A stretch of 63,089 nucleotides of DNA from Candidatus Methylomirabilota bacterium (GCA_016209735.1 JACQVN010000045.1:1-63089), one strand, 5' to 3'; positions 30,076 through 38,624 are shown, counted from the stretch's first letter. Numbers and translations: made by a program. The notes: generated from the sequence alone by a model not told the origin.

Positions 30076-31383
30076 ATGTCCCTTCCACTCACCAACACTG
30101 GATCAACGGCCAAAGGCATCGAGCGCCTCGCGCAGGAGGCCGAGCCGCTCCTGGAGAAAGCCACCGCCGAGTACCTGGGTCTCGAGGTCCACTCGGTCCT
30201 GAATCGCTGCGCCAACGCCGACCGTCCCTTCGCCTGGACCATCAACCCCTACCGGGGGTGTGAACTGGGCTGCCGCTACTGCTACGCCCGCTACACCCAC
30301 GAGTTCATGGGCTTCACCCGCTGGCAGGACTTCGAGGAAAAGATCTACATCAAGCGGAACGCCGCCCGCATCCTCCGGCGGGAGCTGACCCCCGCCCGTC
30401 TCAAGGGCCAGCAGATCGCCCTGGGCACCGCCACCGATCCCTACCAGCCCGCGGAGCGGCGCTATCGCGTCACCCGCAGCCTCCTCGAGGTGATCGCCCA
30501 CGGCGAAGGCCTCCGCCTCTCCATCACCACCAAGGGCGACCTAATCACCCGGGACCTGGACCTGCTCCGCCGGATCGCCCTGCGGAACCGCCTGCGGGTC
30601 TATATCACCATCACCACCGTGGATCGAACCCTGGCCCGGGCCCTGGAGCCTCGTGTCCCCCCGCCGGAGCGGCGACTCGCTGCCCTGCGGACACTGGCGA
30701 ACGCCGGCATCCCCGCGGGGGTCGCCCTCTCCCCCATCATGCCGGATCTCACCGACGATCCCGCCAGCCTGGAGGCAGTCATCGCCGCCGCGGCCGCCCA
30801 CGGGGCCAGCTACCTCTCCTGGAACGTCCTGTTCCTCAAGCCGGGAACCCGGCAGGCCTTCTTCGACTTCCTGGAGCGGCACGCGCCACACCTCCGCGCC
30901 CGCTACGCCACCCGCTACGCCCACTCCGCCTTCCTGGACCGCCCCTACACCGACCGGATCCGCACCCTCGTCGGGGAGTTGAAGCGCAAGCACGGCTTCC
31001 CCGAGACCGGCGCCGAGGAGTCGCCCACGCCCATTCACGAGGCCGAGGTCGAGCCGGAGCAGTTGCCGCTCTTCCGAATCGTCGCGTCCGCCTCCCCCCA
31101 CGCCAGCGGCTCTCCCTGCGCGGACGCAGGAACATCCATCAGAGGCAACCGCCCATCGGATGCTGGACAATTGCAGCCCATGGGGTATAGTGAACCATCT
31201 GTGAAGGAGACCGCTCGGAAGAACAGAATCCAATGCCAGCACCAGGAGAGCAGCCACCATGCTCGCGACGGAACGGACACCGACGTTGCGCTCCGCCGTG
31301 GGCATGGAATAGCTTTGGGCCGCACGGTGGCCCCATCTCCGAGCGTCCCGCCATCCTTGACATTGCCAAGGGGCCAGGAGTAG
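30076..31383 (+). CDS. Radical SAM protein, Rv2578c / spore-photoproduct-lyase-like
   Basis: A 435-residue protein starting at ATG 30076 behind GAGGT. The [4Fe-4S] motif is INPYRGCELGCRYCYARYTH (C-x3-C-x2-C), near residue 58. LKGQQIALGTATDPYQPAER follows near 110, then SITTKGDLITRDLDLLRRIA and GIPAGVALSPIMPDLTDDP. This is the Rv2578c-type branch related to SplB. Homology ends by about residue 345; the last 90 residues (after EQLPLFRIVA) are low-complexity and probably a readthrough tail created by a lost stop, so the natural protein is likely about 340 residues. It is co-transcribed with the RecA-like and helical proteins; DNA lesion repair or nucleic-acid modification is the inferred role. 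Confidence 0.88.
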   Translation: MSLPLTNTGSTAKGIERLAQEAEPLLEKATAEYLGLEVHSVLNRCANADRPFAWTINPYRGCELGCRYCYARYTHEFMGFTRWQDFEEKIYIKRNAARILRRELTPARLKGQQIALGTATDPYQPAERRYRVTRSLLEVIAHGEGLRLSITTKGDLITRDLDLLRRIALRNRLRVYITITTVDRTLARALEPRVPPPERRLAALRTLANAGIPAGVALSPIMPDLTDDPASLEAVIAAAAAHGASYLSWNVLFLKPGTRQAFFDFLERHAPHLRARYATRYAHSAFLDRPYTDRIRTLVGELKRKHGFPETGAEESPTPIHEAEVEPEQLPLFRIVASASPHASGSPCADAGTSIRGNRPSDAGQLQPMGYSEPSVKETARKNRIQCQHQESSHHARDGTDTDVALRRGHGIALGRTVAPSPSVPPSLTLPRGQE

Positions 31384-31526
31384 CCTAAGAGATGTCCATG
31401 GACTCGCGACACTCAATCACACCGCATGAGAGGGATTGGGAGTTCAGCGGTCAGATCGCCCATCACACCCCGAACCGGAATGCCTTGGTGCTTGACGGTC
31501 GTTTCTAATATGACGGGGGTCACAGT

Positions 31527-31733
31527 ATGTCAGATGCAACGATGATGTCCGCAGCTGAGGCCTCAAGAATTTGTGATCCTAACTGCCGGGCTCGAGACGG
31601 CAATTGTAGGACCAAAGGCTCCGACGGACTCCCCGTGCAATGTGTCGGCCCATGGGCGGAAGACAAGCACTATTTTCTAGAGCGATACCTTGCTGCGTCT
31701 CGTGAAGCCCGAAGGAAGATTAGCAGAAGATGA
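31527..31733 (+). pseudogene. N-terminal stub of a three-Cys-motif partner (TcmP-like) protein
   Basis: 68 residues. CDPNCRARDGNCRTKGSDG, then LPVQCVGPWAEDKHYFLERY, match the beginning of TcmP-family proteins (three-Cys-motif partner; normally about 300-400 residues with a methyltransferase-like core). The frame ends at 31733, before any of that core, and I find no continuation in other frames. The stop overlaps the ATG of the protease gene (ATGA, 31730-31733). TcmP normally pairs with a radical SAM-type DUF5131 protein; the radical SAM gene just upstream is a different family. Base composition drops here compared with neighbours, which suggests transfer. Confidence 0.55.
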
Positions 31734-32440
31734 ATCGCGCACGCCAGGAGTGGCCAAAACTCAGATGGGACGAAGCGGTGGACCGAGTGTCCAAGTGTGT
31801 CTTTCGCCTGTACGCAGGCTCCGCGGCAGGCACAGGCGTTCTGGTAGGATTGGGACACGACCCGCAAAGCGGGGTTTGCTTCGCGACGCTCGCAACTGCC
31901 TGGCATGTGCTGAAAGCGTTGCCCGGAACAACCGACGAGTTGGAGATAGTATCTGCTGACCGGAAGACGGTCTTCAGCAGTGCTGCGAACCAGATAGGGT
32001 TTTATCCTCTTGGAGAGGCAAGGTACGATACAGGGTTGATAGTTCTGCGTACTGGTCGACCGCTTGCTAAGGAGAGCGAGCTACTTCCCCTGTTTCCTCA
32101 TGATTCCGTCCTGGGACGGGGAGCTGATATCGGCTGGTTGGGCTTTCCCGGGATCGCTGAACCGGAACTGTGTTTCTTTCATGGACATATTTCTGGTTAC
32201 CTCAACGACCCGCCAACCTACTTGGTGGACGGCGTTGCAATTAATGGTGTCAGTGGCGGGCCGGCTTTTGACAACAGAGTTCATGTGATTGGCCTCGTCT
32301 CTGCCTACGTTCCAAACCGAGTTGACTCAAGTACGACGCTTCCTGGGCTGATGACGCTTGTCCCGATTAATGCCATACGATATTGGATGGAGCATCGACT
32401 CGGTGCAAGAGTGTTGAAGAAAACGGATCTAACTAGTTGA
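31730..32440 (+). CDS. Trypsin-like serine protease, cytoplasmic
   Basis: A 236-residue chymotrypsin-fold protease. The triad is visible: His59 in FATLATAWHVLKAL, Asp100 in GEARYDTGLIVLRTG, and Ser175 in INGVSGGPAFDNRVHVIGLV. There is no signal peptide or PDZ domain, so it differs from DegP/HtrA and is likely intracellular. It is coupled by overlap to the three-Cys-motif stub and lies in a visibly lower-GC patch (about 31.4-32.5 kb) ended by a terminator. Stand-alone trypsin-like domains of this kind occur as effectors in bacterial conflict systems; no sensor partner is visible here, so this is only a possibility. Confidence 0.88.
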   Translation: MNRARQEWPKLRWDEAVDRVSKCVFRLYAGSAAGTGVLVGLGHDPQSGVCFATLATAWHVLKALPGTTDELEIVSADRKTVFSSAANQIGFYPLGEARYDTGLIVLRTGRPLAKESELLPLFPHDSVLGRGADIGWLGFPGIAEPELCFFHGHISGYLNDPPTYLVDGVAINGVSGGPAFDNRVHVIGLVSAYVPNRVDSSTTLPGLMTLVPINAIRYWMEHRLGARVLKKTDLTS

Positions 32441-32500
32441 TGCATCGGATGCGATAGCGCTGCAGCGCCGCTCCACCGGTGATCATATCGTTCAGCCGAC

Positions 32501-32537
32501 AAAAGGCGTGGTGTCACAGGGGCATGTCGCCTTTTTC
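32501..32537 (+). terminator. Rho-independent terminator after the protease gene
   Basis: AAAAGGCG...CGCCTTTTTCT with a 19-nt loop forms an 8-bp stem ending in a T-run, 60 bp after the protease stop. It marks the right edge of the low-GC patch. Confidence 0.6.
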
Positions 32538-32613
32538 TCTTGCCGGCTGATGCCGACATTTGGCGGGGCCTTCATCCTTACCTCCGCAGGGCGCGAGAGG
32601 AGAAAAGGTGTTC

Positions 32614-33588
32614 ATGGCAGGATCGAGCCGTCGGTTCCTCATCGGCATCGCCTTTCTCCTCGGCCTCACTACGCTGCGGACGGGCTGGGGCGGAACCGCC
32701 AGCACCCACAGCATTGAGGTCGGCGGCGTCCCTCGGACATTCCACGTCTACGTCCCGCCCGGGCTCCGGGGACAGCCGAGCATTCCCCTGGTGATCGCCT
32801 TGCACGGGGGTGGAACCAACGGGCAGTCCATGGAACGGTTCTCCGGTCTGAGCCAGACCGCGGAGCGATGGGGGTTTGCGGTCGCCTACCCCGACGGGAC
32901 CGGGAGAGCCAACCGCTTCTTGACCTGGAATGCGGGGGCCTGCTGCGGACGCGCCCTGACGGAGAACGTGGACGATGTGGCCTTCCTCCGCCGGCTGGTG
33001 GACTGGGCGACCGGCACGCTCCACGTCGATCCTGACAGGGTCTACGTCACCGGCATTTCCAACGGGGCCATGATGGCCTACCGGCTTGCCGCCGAGACGC
33101 CCAAGCTGATTGCCGCCGTGGCCGCGGTGGCGGGCGGGCTGGAAATCGATCCGGGCAGGATCCGCGCCCCCGTGCCGGTGCTGCACTTCCACGGGACGGA
33201 GGACGCCTACGTACCCTTCCAAGGCGGCCGCGGACCCAGAACGGCCCCGGCCTACTCGCACGCCTCGGTCAGCGCCACCATCCAGGCCTGGGTACAGGCC
33301 AACGGGGCGGAGCTGACTCCTGCCGTCACCCACCTCCCAGACCGAAAGGCGGACGGCACCCGCGTCGTACGCTCGGCCTACCGCCGAGGGACCGACCCCG
33401 ACGCGGTCGTTCTCTATACCATCATCGGCGGCGGCCACACCTGGCCCGGCAGGCCCACAGGGGAGCGGATACTCGGCCGGTCGACCCGGGACATAGCCGC
33501 CAACGAGATCATCTGGCAGTTTTTCCTGGCTCACCCCCAGGGCCGGTTTGGGCGCCCCATGAGCCATACCTCCCCACAATCCCGCTAA
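32614..33588 (+). CDS. Secreted PHB-depolymerase-family esterase (LpqC/feruloyl-esterase-like)
   Basis: A 324-residue alpha/beta hydrolase from ATG 32614. An N-terminal signal (FLIGIAFLLGLTTLRTGWGG) predicts export. The fold shows FHVYVPPGLRG, PLVIALHGGGTNGQSMERFS (oxyanion-hole region), VYVTGISNGAMMAYRLAAET with the nucleophile Ser in G-I-S-N-G, VLHFHGTEDAYVPFQGG (Asp) and YTIIGGGHTWPGRP (His). This matches the esterase/PHB-depolymerase family, whose members cleave polyhydroxybutyrate oligomers or feruloyl/acetyl esters. There is no substrate-binding domain, so soluble ester substrates are more likely. Confidence 0.9.
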   Translation: MAGSSRRFLIGIAFLLGLTTLRTGWGGTASTHSIEVGGVPRTFHVYVPPGLRGQPSIPLVIALHGGGTNGQSMERFSGLSQTAERWGFAVAYPDGTGRANRFLTWNAGACCGRALTENVDDVAFLRRLVDWATGTLHVDPDRVYVTGISNGAMMAYRLAAETPKLIAAVAAVAGGLEIDPGRIRAPVPVLHFHGTEDAYVPFQGGRGPRTAPAYSHASVSATIQAWVQANGAELTPAVTHLPDRKADGTRVVRSAYRRGTDPDAVVLYTIIGGGHTWPGRPTGERILGRSTRDIAANEIIWQFFLAHPQGRFGRPMSHTSPQSR

Positions 33589-33970
33589 CCTGCAGTCTCG
33601 CGGCTCAGCGCAGCCCGTTTTCCCGGTAGGCCTGCTTTCACGGCCCCGATGCTGGGCGACGCCAGGCCCGCCGGAGAAAAGCCTATCCGTTACGTCCTTG
33701 TTTCGGCTTGACACCGCCCCCCCTGGCTGAGGTATGTTCCGGCCACTCCCGGGCGGGCATCCTGCGCGGAAACCTGGTGCCGGCCGGCTACTGGCTTGGA
33801 GACGACGATGCCATACACGGAGCGGAAGCAACGAAACGAAGAGAGCCGGGTCAAGGCCGAACAGGGCATCCCCCGCCGGTCTCAGAAAGGAGGGGACAGC
33901 AGCCACATCAGAGCGGATTCACAGGCGGGATGTCGTGCAATGGACTCACGGATCATGGGGAGGGGCCGCA
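33589..33970 (+). other. Intergenic stretch with a possible promoter
   Basis: No certain gene. TTGACA at 33708-33713 within CGGCTTGACACCGCC resembles the -35 region of other promoters here; GGTATG or TATGTT follow at about 17-19 bp. A short frame from ATG 33808 (MPYTERKQRNEES...) has GGAG upstream but overlaps the next gene in another frame and is not recognisable, so I leave it uncalled. Confidence 0.35.
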
Positions 33971-34324
33971 ATGCGAAAAATCCTGCTGGCAGGTGCGATT
34001 ACTTTCCTTCTGGCGGCAATGAGCGTTTCGTCCGCGATTGCCGCGCCGTGTTCCGGGAACGGCTGGCAGCCCACGTTTGTCCATGACCTCGAGCGGCCGG
34101 ACGGCCCCTGGTATGTGATGCCGAACCTCACGTTCGTCAAACTGCGGCAAAGCGGATCACCTCCGTCGTGGGTTCCGCAAGCCTGCTCGCTCATTCAATC
34201 CAATGGCGTACGCAACCGGCGTGGGTTTACCACTTGCCAGGATTACACGCGGATTCAGTGCGGCTGCACCCGCAACGACTTGAGCAACACCACCTGCAGT
34301 GCCTTCATCAGGCAACGCCCATAA
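33971..34324 (+). CDS. Small secreted Cys-containing protein of unknown function
   Basis: 117 residues. A clear signal peptide (KILLAGAITFLLAAMSVSSA, then IAA) precedes a mature part of about 90 residues with six Cys (PCSGNGW, PQACSLIQSNG, FTTCQDYTRIQCGCTRND, NTTCSAF), consistent with disulfides in the periplasm. AGGGGCC lies upstream of ATG 33971. No family recognised. The gene is monocistronic or loosely linked to the small membrane protein at 34468. Confidence 0.65.
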   Translation: MRKILLAGAITFLLAAMSVSSAIAAPCSGNGWQPTFVHDLERPDGPWYVMPNLTFVKLRQSGSPPSWVPQACSLIQSNGVRNRRGFTTCQDYTRIQCGCTRNDLSNTTCSAFIRQRP

Positions 34325-34467
34325 AGGGCGATTGCCTGCAACCTACCGCAGGCAGTCCGCGTTGGCACCGATGTAAAGGGGGAAACTCGGAAACGCCCAA
34401 TTCTCGCCCAACGGCAGTGAGGAGCGCCCGGCGCAATCGCGGAGGCTTCTGCGAAGAGGAGGATGCC

Positions 34468-34698
34468 ATGCCCGAGCTCACAATGGAGGGCCTGACCCAA
34501 CGGCTCGAGCGCCTGGAGCGGGCACAGCGCCGCTGGTGGCTCGTAAGTGTTGCCATGCTTTTCCTGATTATCGCTGCGGCGGCCTTGAGTTACGCCCTGT
34601 CGAAAACGGTGACGGTGGAGGCTGAAAACTTCACTCTGAAGGATGCGAACGGCCGGCTCTCCGACAAGGACGGCAAGGTGATCTGGAAGATTCCCTAG
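34468..34698 (+). CDS. Small coiled-coil membrane protein
   Basis: 76 residues, ATG 34468 behind GAGGAGG. A short N-terminal coiled coil (LTQRLERLERAQRRWWLVS) is followed by one membrane helix (VAMLFLIIAAAALSYAL) and a tail VEAENFTLKDANGRLSDKDG. That tail pattern is the beginning of a family of secreted repeat proteins that continue with further FxLxDxxGxxRA units; here it ends early at KVIWKIP, so the protein is short or truncated. It ends 7 bp before the phosphorylase-like gene, suggesting co-transcription. Confidence 0.6.
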   Translation: MPELTMEGLTQRLERLERAQRRWWLVSVAMLFLIIAAAALSYALSKTVTVEAENFTLKDANGRLSDKDGKVIWKIP

Positions 34699-34705
34699 GC
34701 GCACG

Positions 34706-35503
34706 ATGGCAACGCCTCCGATTCTGCTGAACAAACACTATACGGAACCTTCTGTCTTCACGGCGGAGAACCTGCTTCGCGAGGCGAGGCGACAGAAATC
34801 TCTGCCGCGGGGCCAGGTCCCCCGGATTTGTGTGCTGGATCCCGACGGCGACATCGTGCGCTGGCTGGTCGCCACGCGTCGCGCCGAGCGCTCCCTTCAA
34901 TGGGCCTGCTATCACACCGACCTGTATTCCTTCGCGCAGGACGATATGCGCTTCGGTATCGTCGGATGCGCAGTGGGCGCATCATTTGCCGTCCTCGTAG
35001 CCGAAGAGTTGTTTTCATCCGGGTGCGAATTGCTCATCAGCGTGACATCGGCGGGGCAGATTGCCGAGCCCAAAGAGCCGCCATACTTCGTTCTCATAGA
35101 GAAAGCCTTGCGCGATGAGGGCACCAGCTATCACTATCTTCCCCCAGGAGACTTCAGCCGCATTGCACCAGGCTTACTGCGGACGGTCGAGGGCGTGTTC
35201 ACTCAGACGGCGATGCCGCTATTCCGCGGTGCCACGTGGACGACGGACGCCCCGTTTCGAGAGACCGCGTCTGCGGTCGCGCGCTGCCGCGACCTGGGGA
35301 TCATGGCTGTGGAAATGGAGGCTGCCGCTCTCTACGCCTTTGCAGATGCAACACAGAAATCGGTGGTCTGCCTGGCTCACGTGACCAATCGGATGGCGCG
35401 CACGGAGGGGGATTTCGAAAAGGGAATCGCCGGTGGTAGTCAGGATGCCCTGCAGATGGTTGGCCTCGTGGCCAGGGTCTGGATGAACTGCCAGCCCGGG
35501 TGA
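34706..35503 (+). CDS. Nucleoside phosphorylase-family protein (uridine phosphorylase-like)
   Basis: A 265-residue member of the PNP_UDP_1 family. RFGIVGCAVGASFAVLVAEE near residue 92, LLISVTSAGQIAEPKEPPYF near 110, and GIMAVEMEAAALYAFADATQ near 198 are the three family landmarks; the last includes the ribose-binding Met-Glu pair. It acts on a nucleoside with phosphate, but base specificity is not clear, and the N-terminal 60 residues are longer than in classical Udp. The stop overlaps an alternative GTG start of the next gene (arfB), so they may be coupled. Confidence 0.85.
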   Translation: MATPPILLNKHYTEPSVFTAENLLREARRQKSLPRGQVPRICVLDPDGDIVRWLVATRRAERSLQWACYHTDLYSFAQDDMRFGIVGCAVGASFAVLVAEELFSSGCELLISVTSAGQIAEPKEPPYFVLIEKALRDEGTSYHYLPPGDFSRIAPGLLRTVEGVFTQTAMPLFRGATWTTDAPFRETASAVARCRDLGIMAVEMEAAALYAFADATQKSVVCLAHVTNRMARTEGDFEKGIAGGSQDALQMVGLVARVWMNCQPG

Positions 35504-35514
35504 GACGATACCTC

Positions 35515-35937
35515 ATGACACCTCCAGCCATGCGGCACCCCATCCCACCCGGCGAACTCGCCTTCGAGTTCTTCCGCGCCTCCGGACCGGGGGGACAGAA
35601 CGTCAACAAGGTCTCCACGGCGGTGCGGCTCCGCTTCGACGTCGGGCGCTCCCCGTCGCTGCCAGCCACCGTCAAGGAGCGGCTGCGACGGCTGGCGGGA
35701 AACCGGCTCACCCACGAGGGGATCCTCACGATCGAAGCGCGGCGCTTCCGGACGCAGGAGCAGAATCGGGAAGACGCCGTTGACCGGCTGCTGGCCCTGA
35801 TCGAGAAGGCCTGGGAACCCCCCCGCCATCGTCGCCCGACCAAACCGACGGAGGCGTCGCGGCAGCGCCGCCTGGAGGCGAAGAAACATCGGGGCGCCGC
35901 CAAGCGGAAACGGGGGGCCGTCGGCGAGGGCGAATAG
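35515..35937 (+). CDS. arfB: Peptidyl-tRNA hydrolase ArfB (ribosome rescue)
   Basis: A 140-residue protein. FEFFRASGPGGQNVNKVSTA carries the GGQ motif that hydrolyses peptidyl-tRNA on stalled ribosomes, and the C-terminal tail (SRQRRLEAKKHRGAAKRKRG) is the basic extension that threads the empty mRNA channel. The middle RLAGNRLTHEGILTIEARRF is typical of ArfB/YaeJ. Both a GTG at 35500 and an ATG at 35515 fit; I chose the ATG, which leaves the normal length. Confidence 0.93.
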   Translation: MTPPAMRHPIPPGELAFEFFRASGPGGQNVNKVSTAVRLRFDVGRSPSLPATVKERLRRLAGNRLTHEGILTIEARRFRTQEQNREDAVDRLLALIEKAWEPPRHRRPTKPTEASRQRRLEAKKHRGAAKRKRGAVGEGE

Positions 35938-35960
35938 CCTCAGGGGCGCAGTATCGCACG

Positions 35961-36242
35961 ATGGCCACGGAGGCGTTCCGGCTGACGATCGAACGGATCT
36001 TGGCCGCGGCGGACATCCAGGTCGACGGGAGCCGTCCCTGGAACATCCGGGCCCACGAGGACCGCTTCCACCGCATGTGGAAGCAGTACCTTCGTGCGCT
36101 TCGTGGTGAAGCGTTTCGGATAAGGCTTGCCGCATTCCCCCTGATGCGGCAGGATGCAGGCGGATCGTTTCGTCGCCAGGCTGCACCGGGCGTCGAGGAG
36201 ATGGCCGCCGGCAGGCGGTGTGACCGCTTTCGCGGAGTGTGG
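35961..36242 (+). pseudogene. N-terminal remnant resembling cyclopropane-fatty-acid synthase
   Basis: About 40 residues from ATG 35961 (FRLTIERILAAADIQVDGSR, PWNIRAHEDRFHRMW) resemble the first segment of CFA-synthase-type methyltransferases. After that the frame turns into unrecognisable sequence (WKQYLRALRGEAF...) that runs in frame into the hemolysin III gene. A complete CFA synthase has about 380 residues, so this is only a 5' stub. The assignment rests on a short match. Confidence 0.4.
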
Positions 36243-36902
36243 ATGATCGAGCCCGACCCCACGACAGGCGAGGAGATCGCCAGCACTGTGATACACGGCC
36301 TGGGCCTGGTTGCGACCATCGCGGCCATCCCGGCCCTGGCGATGGCCGCGGCCAGACAGGGCGATCCGTGGCGCACCGTCGGCGCCGCGGTCTTCGGAAC
36401 CACCCTTACGCTCCTCTACGCCACGTCGACGCTCTACCATGCGCTCCCGGCGGCGCGCCTGCCGCGCGCCAAGCGGCTCTTTCGAGTGCTGGACCACGCG
36501 GCGATCTTCCTGCTGATCGCCGGCACATACACCCCATTCATGCTGGGCCCGTTGCGAGGACCCTGGGGCTGGGCCCTCTTCGGAACCATCTGGGGGCTCG
36601 CCGTCTTCGGCGTGACGCTCAAGACGACGGTCGGCTTTCGCTTTCCGCAGGCCTCCACGGCGCTTTACCTGCTCATGGGCTGGCTCGTCCTGGTGGCCAT
36701 CCGTCCGCTGGTGGCACGCCTTGACCGCACGGCGCTCGCGTGGCTCGTGGCGGGCGGAGCATGCTACACCGCGGGTGTCGTTTTCTTTGCCTGGGAACGC
36801 CTCCGGTACGGCCATGCGGTTTGGCACCTGTTCGTCACGGCCGGCAGCGCGTGCCACTACTTCGCAGTGCTCGCCGGGGTCCTTTCGGCACGCGGATGGT
36901 GA
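36243..36902 (+). CDS. Hemolysin III family (PAQR-like) membrane protein
   Basis: 219 residues from ATG 36243. It starts with PTTGEEIASTVIHGLGLVAT, the usual HlyIII opening with its His. About seven membrane segments follow, with TLLYATSTLYHALPAAR near residue 57, LDHAAIFLLIAGTYTPFMLG near 84, and AVWHLFVTAGSACHYFAVL near the end; the three conserved His positions of the PAQR fold (a putative zinc site) are all kept. Earlier in-frame sequence (from 35961) is a foreign stub, so the internal start is preferred. The role of bacterial HlyIII proteins in membrane homeostasis is only partly known. Confidence 0.9.
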   Translation: MIEPDPTTGEEIASTVIHGLGLVATIAAIPALAMAAARQGDPWRTVGAAVFGTTLTLLYATSTLYHALPAARLPRAKRLFRVLDHAAIFLLIAGTYTPFMLGPLRGPWGWALFGTIWGLAVFGVTLKTTVGFRFPQASTALYLLMGWLVLVAIRPLVARLDRTALAWLVAGGACYTAGVVFFAWERLRYGHAVWHLFVTAGSACHYFAVLAGVLSARGW

Positions 36903-36984
36903 GAGTATGTCGCCCGTCTCTCCCCATCCCACCACGGACTCAACGGGGACGAAGTCCCCCGCCCCCGATGGGAGGCAAGAAGCC

Positions 36985-38418
36985 ATGGCCATCGTGACGG
37001 CCAGATCGACGGAAGGCGCCGAGATCCATCTCGATGCCAATACCCTGGGGGATCTCCGCGCCCGGCTGCGAGGCGCGCTCCTGCTCCCCGGGGACCCCGG
37101 CTACGACGAGTCGCGCGCCATTTGGAACGGGCTGATCGACAGGAGGCCGGCCCTGGTCGGCTGCTGCCTCGGCGTTGCCGACGTGGCGGCATGCGTGAAC
37201 TTTGCGCGCGAGCGGAATCTCGGTTTGTCCGTCAAAGGGGGCGGGCACAACATCTCGGGCCTCGCCGTGTGCGACGGCGGGTTGATGCTCGACCTGTCCC
37301 GCATGCGCGGGGTGTGGGTGGACCCGCTCGCCCGGACGGCCCGCGCCCAGGCCGGCTGCCTCCTGGGCGATGTCGATCGCGAGACCCAGCTCCATGGCCT
37401 TGCCACGGTGCTCGGCTTCGTCTCCACCACGGGGATCGCCGGCCTCACGCTGGGCGGCGGGTTCGGCTACCTCACGCGCCGGTTCGGTTGGAGCTGCGAC
37501 AATGTCCGCTCCATGGAGCTGGTCACCGCAGACGGGCGCGTTGTGCGGGCGAGCGAAAGGGAAAACGGCGATCTGTTCTGGGGTCTCCGGGGAGGGGGAG
37601 GCAACTTCGGCGTCGTGACGAGCTTCGAGTACGCGCTGCATCCCGTCGGGCCCGAGGTGGTGGCCGGGGCGATCGCCTGGCGCGCCGAGGAGGCTCCCGA
37701 TGTCCTCCGGCTGTACGAGTCGCTCGATCGGCACGCCCCGCCGGAGCTGACCTGCGCCGCCATGCTGCGCCTGGCGCCGCCCGCCCCGTGGTTGCAGCCG
37801 GCGATCCACGGCAGAGCGATCATCGCGCTCCTCCTCTGTCATTCGGGCCCGGTCGAGGAGGGGGAGAAGCAGGTGGGACCGATCAAGGCCTTCGGCTCCC
37901 CGGTGGGCGACGTCGTCCGACGCCGGCCCTACGTGTCGCAGCAGAGCCTCCTGGACGCGACCCAGCCGAAGGGTCGGCGCTACTACTGGAAATCCGAGTA
38001 CCTTCCCCGGCTCGGTCCAGCCCTCTGCGCGAAGCTCATCGAGCAGGCCCAGCGCATCGTTTCGCCCCATTCCGGGATCATCCTGTTTCCAATCGACGGC
38101 GCCCTCCAGCGGCTCCCGGAGGACCACTCTGCCGCCGGGAATCGGGAGGCCGCCGCCGTCCTCACCGTCATGGCCTCTTGGGAGACGGCGAGGGACGACG
38201 AGACCAACATGGCGTGGGCGCGCGCGGCATGGAAGGACATGCGCGGCTTCTCGACGGGGGGCACGTACGTCAACTTCCTCACGGAAGAGGAGGGCGACGA
38301 GCGCATCCGGGCGGCCTACGGGAAGAACTACGCGCGACTCGCCGACGTCAAGACGAGGTGGGATCCGCGGAACCTGTTCCGGATGAACAAGAACATCCCC
38401 CCACGGGACGGGGCATGA
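36985..38418 (+). CDS. FAD-linked oxidoreductase (berberine-bridge-enzyme-like, VAO family)
   Basis: A 477-residue flavoenzyme from ATG 36985 (GGAGG upstream). The FAD_binding_4 domain shows LVGCCLGVADVAACVNFARE and LSVKGGGHNISGLAVCDGGL, where the His of GGGHN is the covalent FAD site. TTGIAGLTLGGGFGYLTRRF lacks the second Cys of bicovalent enzymes, so it is probably monocovalent. FWGLRGGGGNFGVVTSFEYA and a C-terminal BBE segment YGKNYARLADVKTRWDPRNL with FRMNKNI complete it. Such enzymes oxidise sugars or alkaloid-like alcohols with O2. No substrate is suggested by neighbours. Confidence 0.92.
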   Translation: MAIVTARSTEGAEIHLDANTLGDLRARLRGALLLPGDPGYDESRAIWNGLIDRRPALVGCCLGVADVAACVNFARERNLGLSVKGGGHNISGLAVCDGGLMLDLSRMRGVWVDPLARTARAQAGCLLGDVDRETQLHGLATVLGFVSTTGIAGLTLGGGFGYLTRRFGWSCDNVRSMELVTADGRVVRASERENGDLFWGLRGGGGNFGVVTSFEYALHPVGPEVVAGAIAWRAEEAPDVLRLYESLDRHAPPELTCAAMLRLAPPAPWLQPAIHGRAIIALLLCHSGPVEEGEKQVGPIKAFGSPVGDVVRRRPYVSQQSLLDATQPKGRRYYWKSEYLPRLGPALCAKLIEQAQRIVSPHSGIILFPIDGALQRLPEDHSAAGNREAAAVLTVMASWETARDDETNMAWARAAWKDMRGFSTGGTYVNFLTEEEGDERIRAAYGKNYARLADVKTRWDPRNLFRMNKNIPPRDGA

Positions 38419-38514
38419 CGCTCACCACGTCGCTGGCATTCCTGCCCGGACTCGGACGGCCCCAGCGCACGCCGGCTCGGTGCGGGAACCGAGCATTCCA
38501 GGCGACGGATCGGC

Positions 38515-38543
38515 TTGACACTCCCCGGCAAGCGGCGTAGCGT
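38515..38543 (+). promoter_or_regulatory. Promoter candidate
   Basis: TTGACA (38515-38520), 17 bp, TAGCGT (38538-38543): the same hexamers and spacing as at 19643-19671. It would drive the carboxymuconolactone-decarboxylase-like stub and possibly the DUF438 operon. Confidence 0.5.
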
Positions 38544-38624
38544 GGCCTCATCGTCCTTGCGTGGCCGGGGAAAGGCCTGTCCCGTGTCAAGTTGACCCTC
38601 CTTCTCCGCGGAGGAGATACCCCC

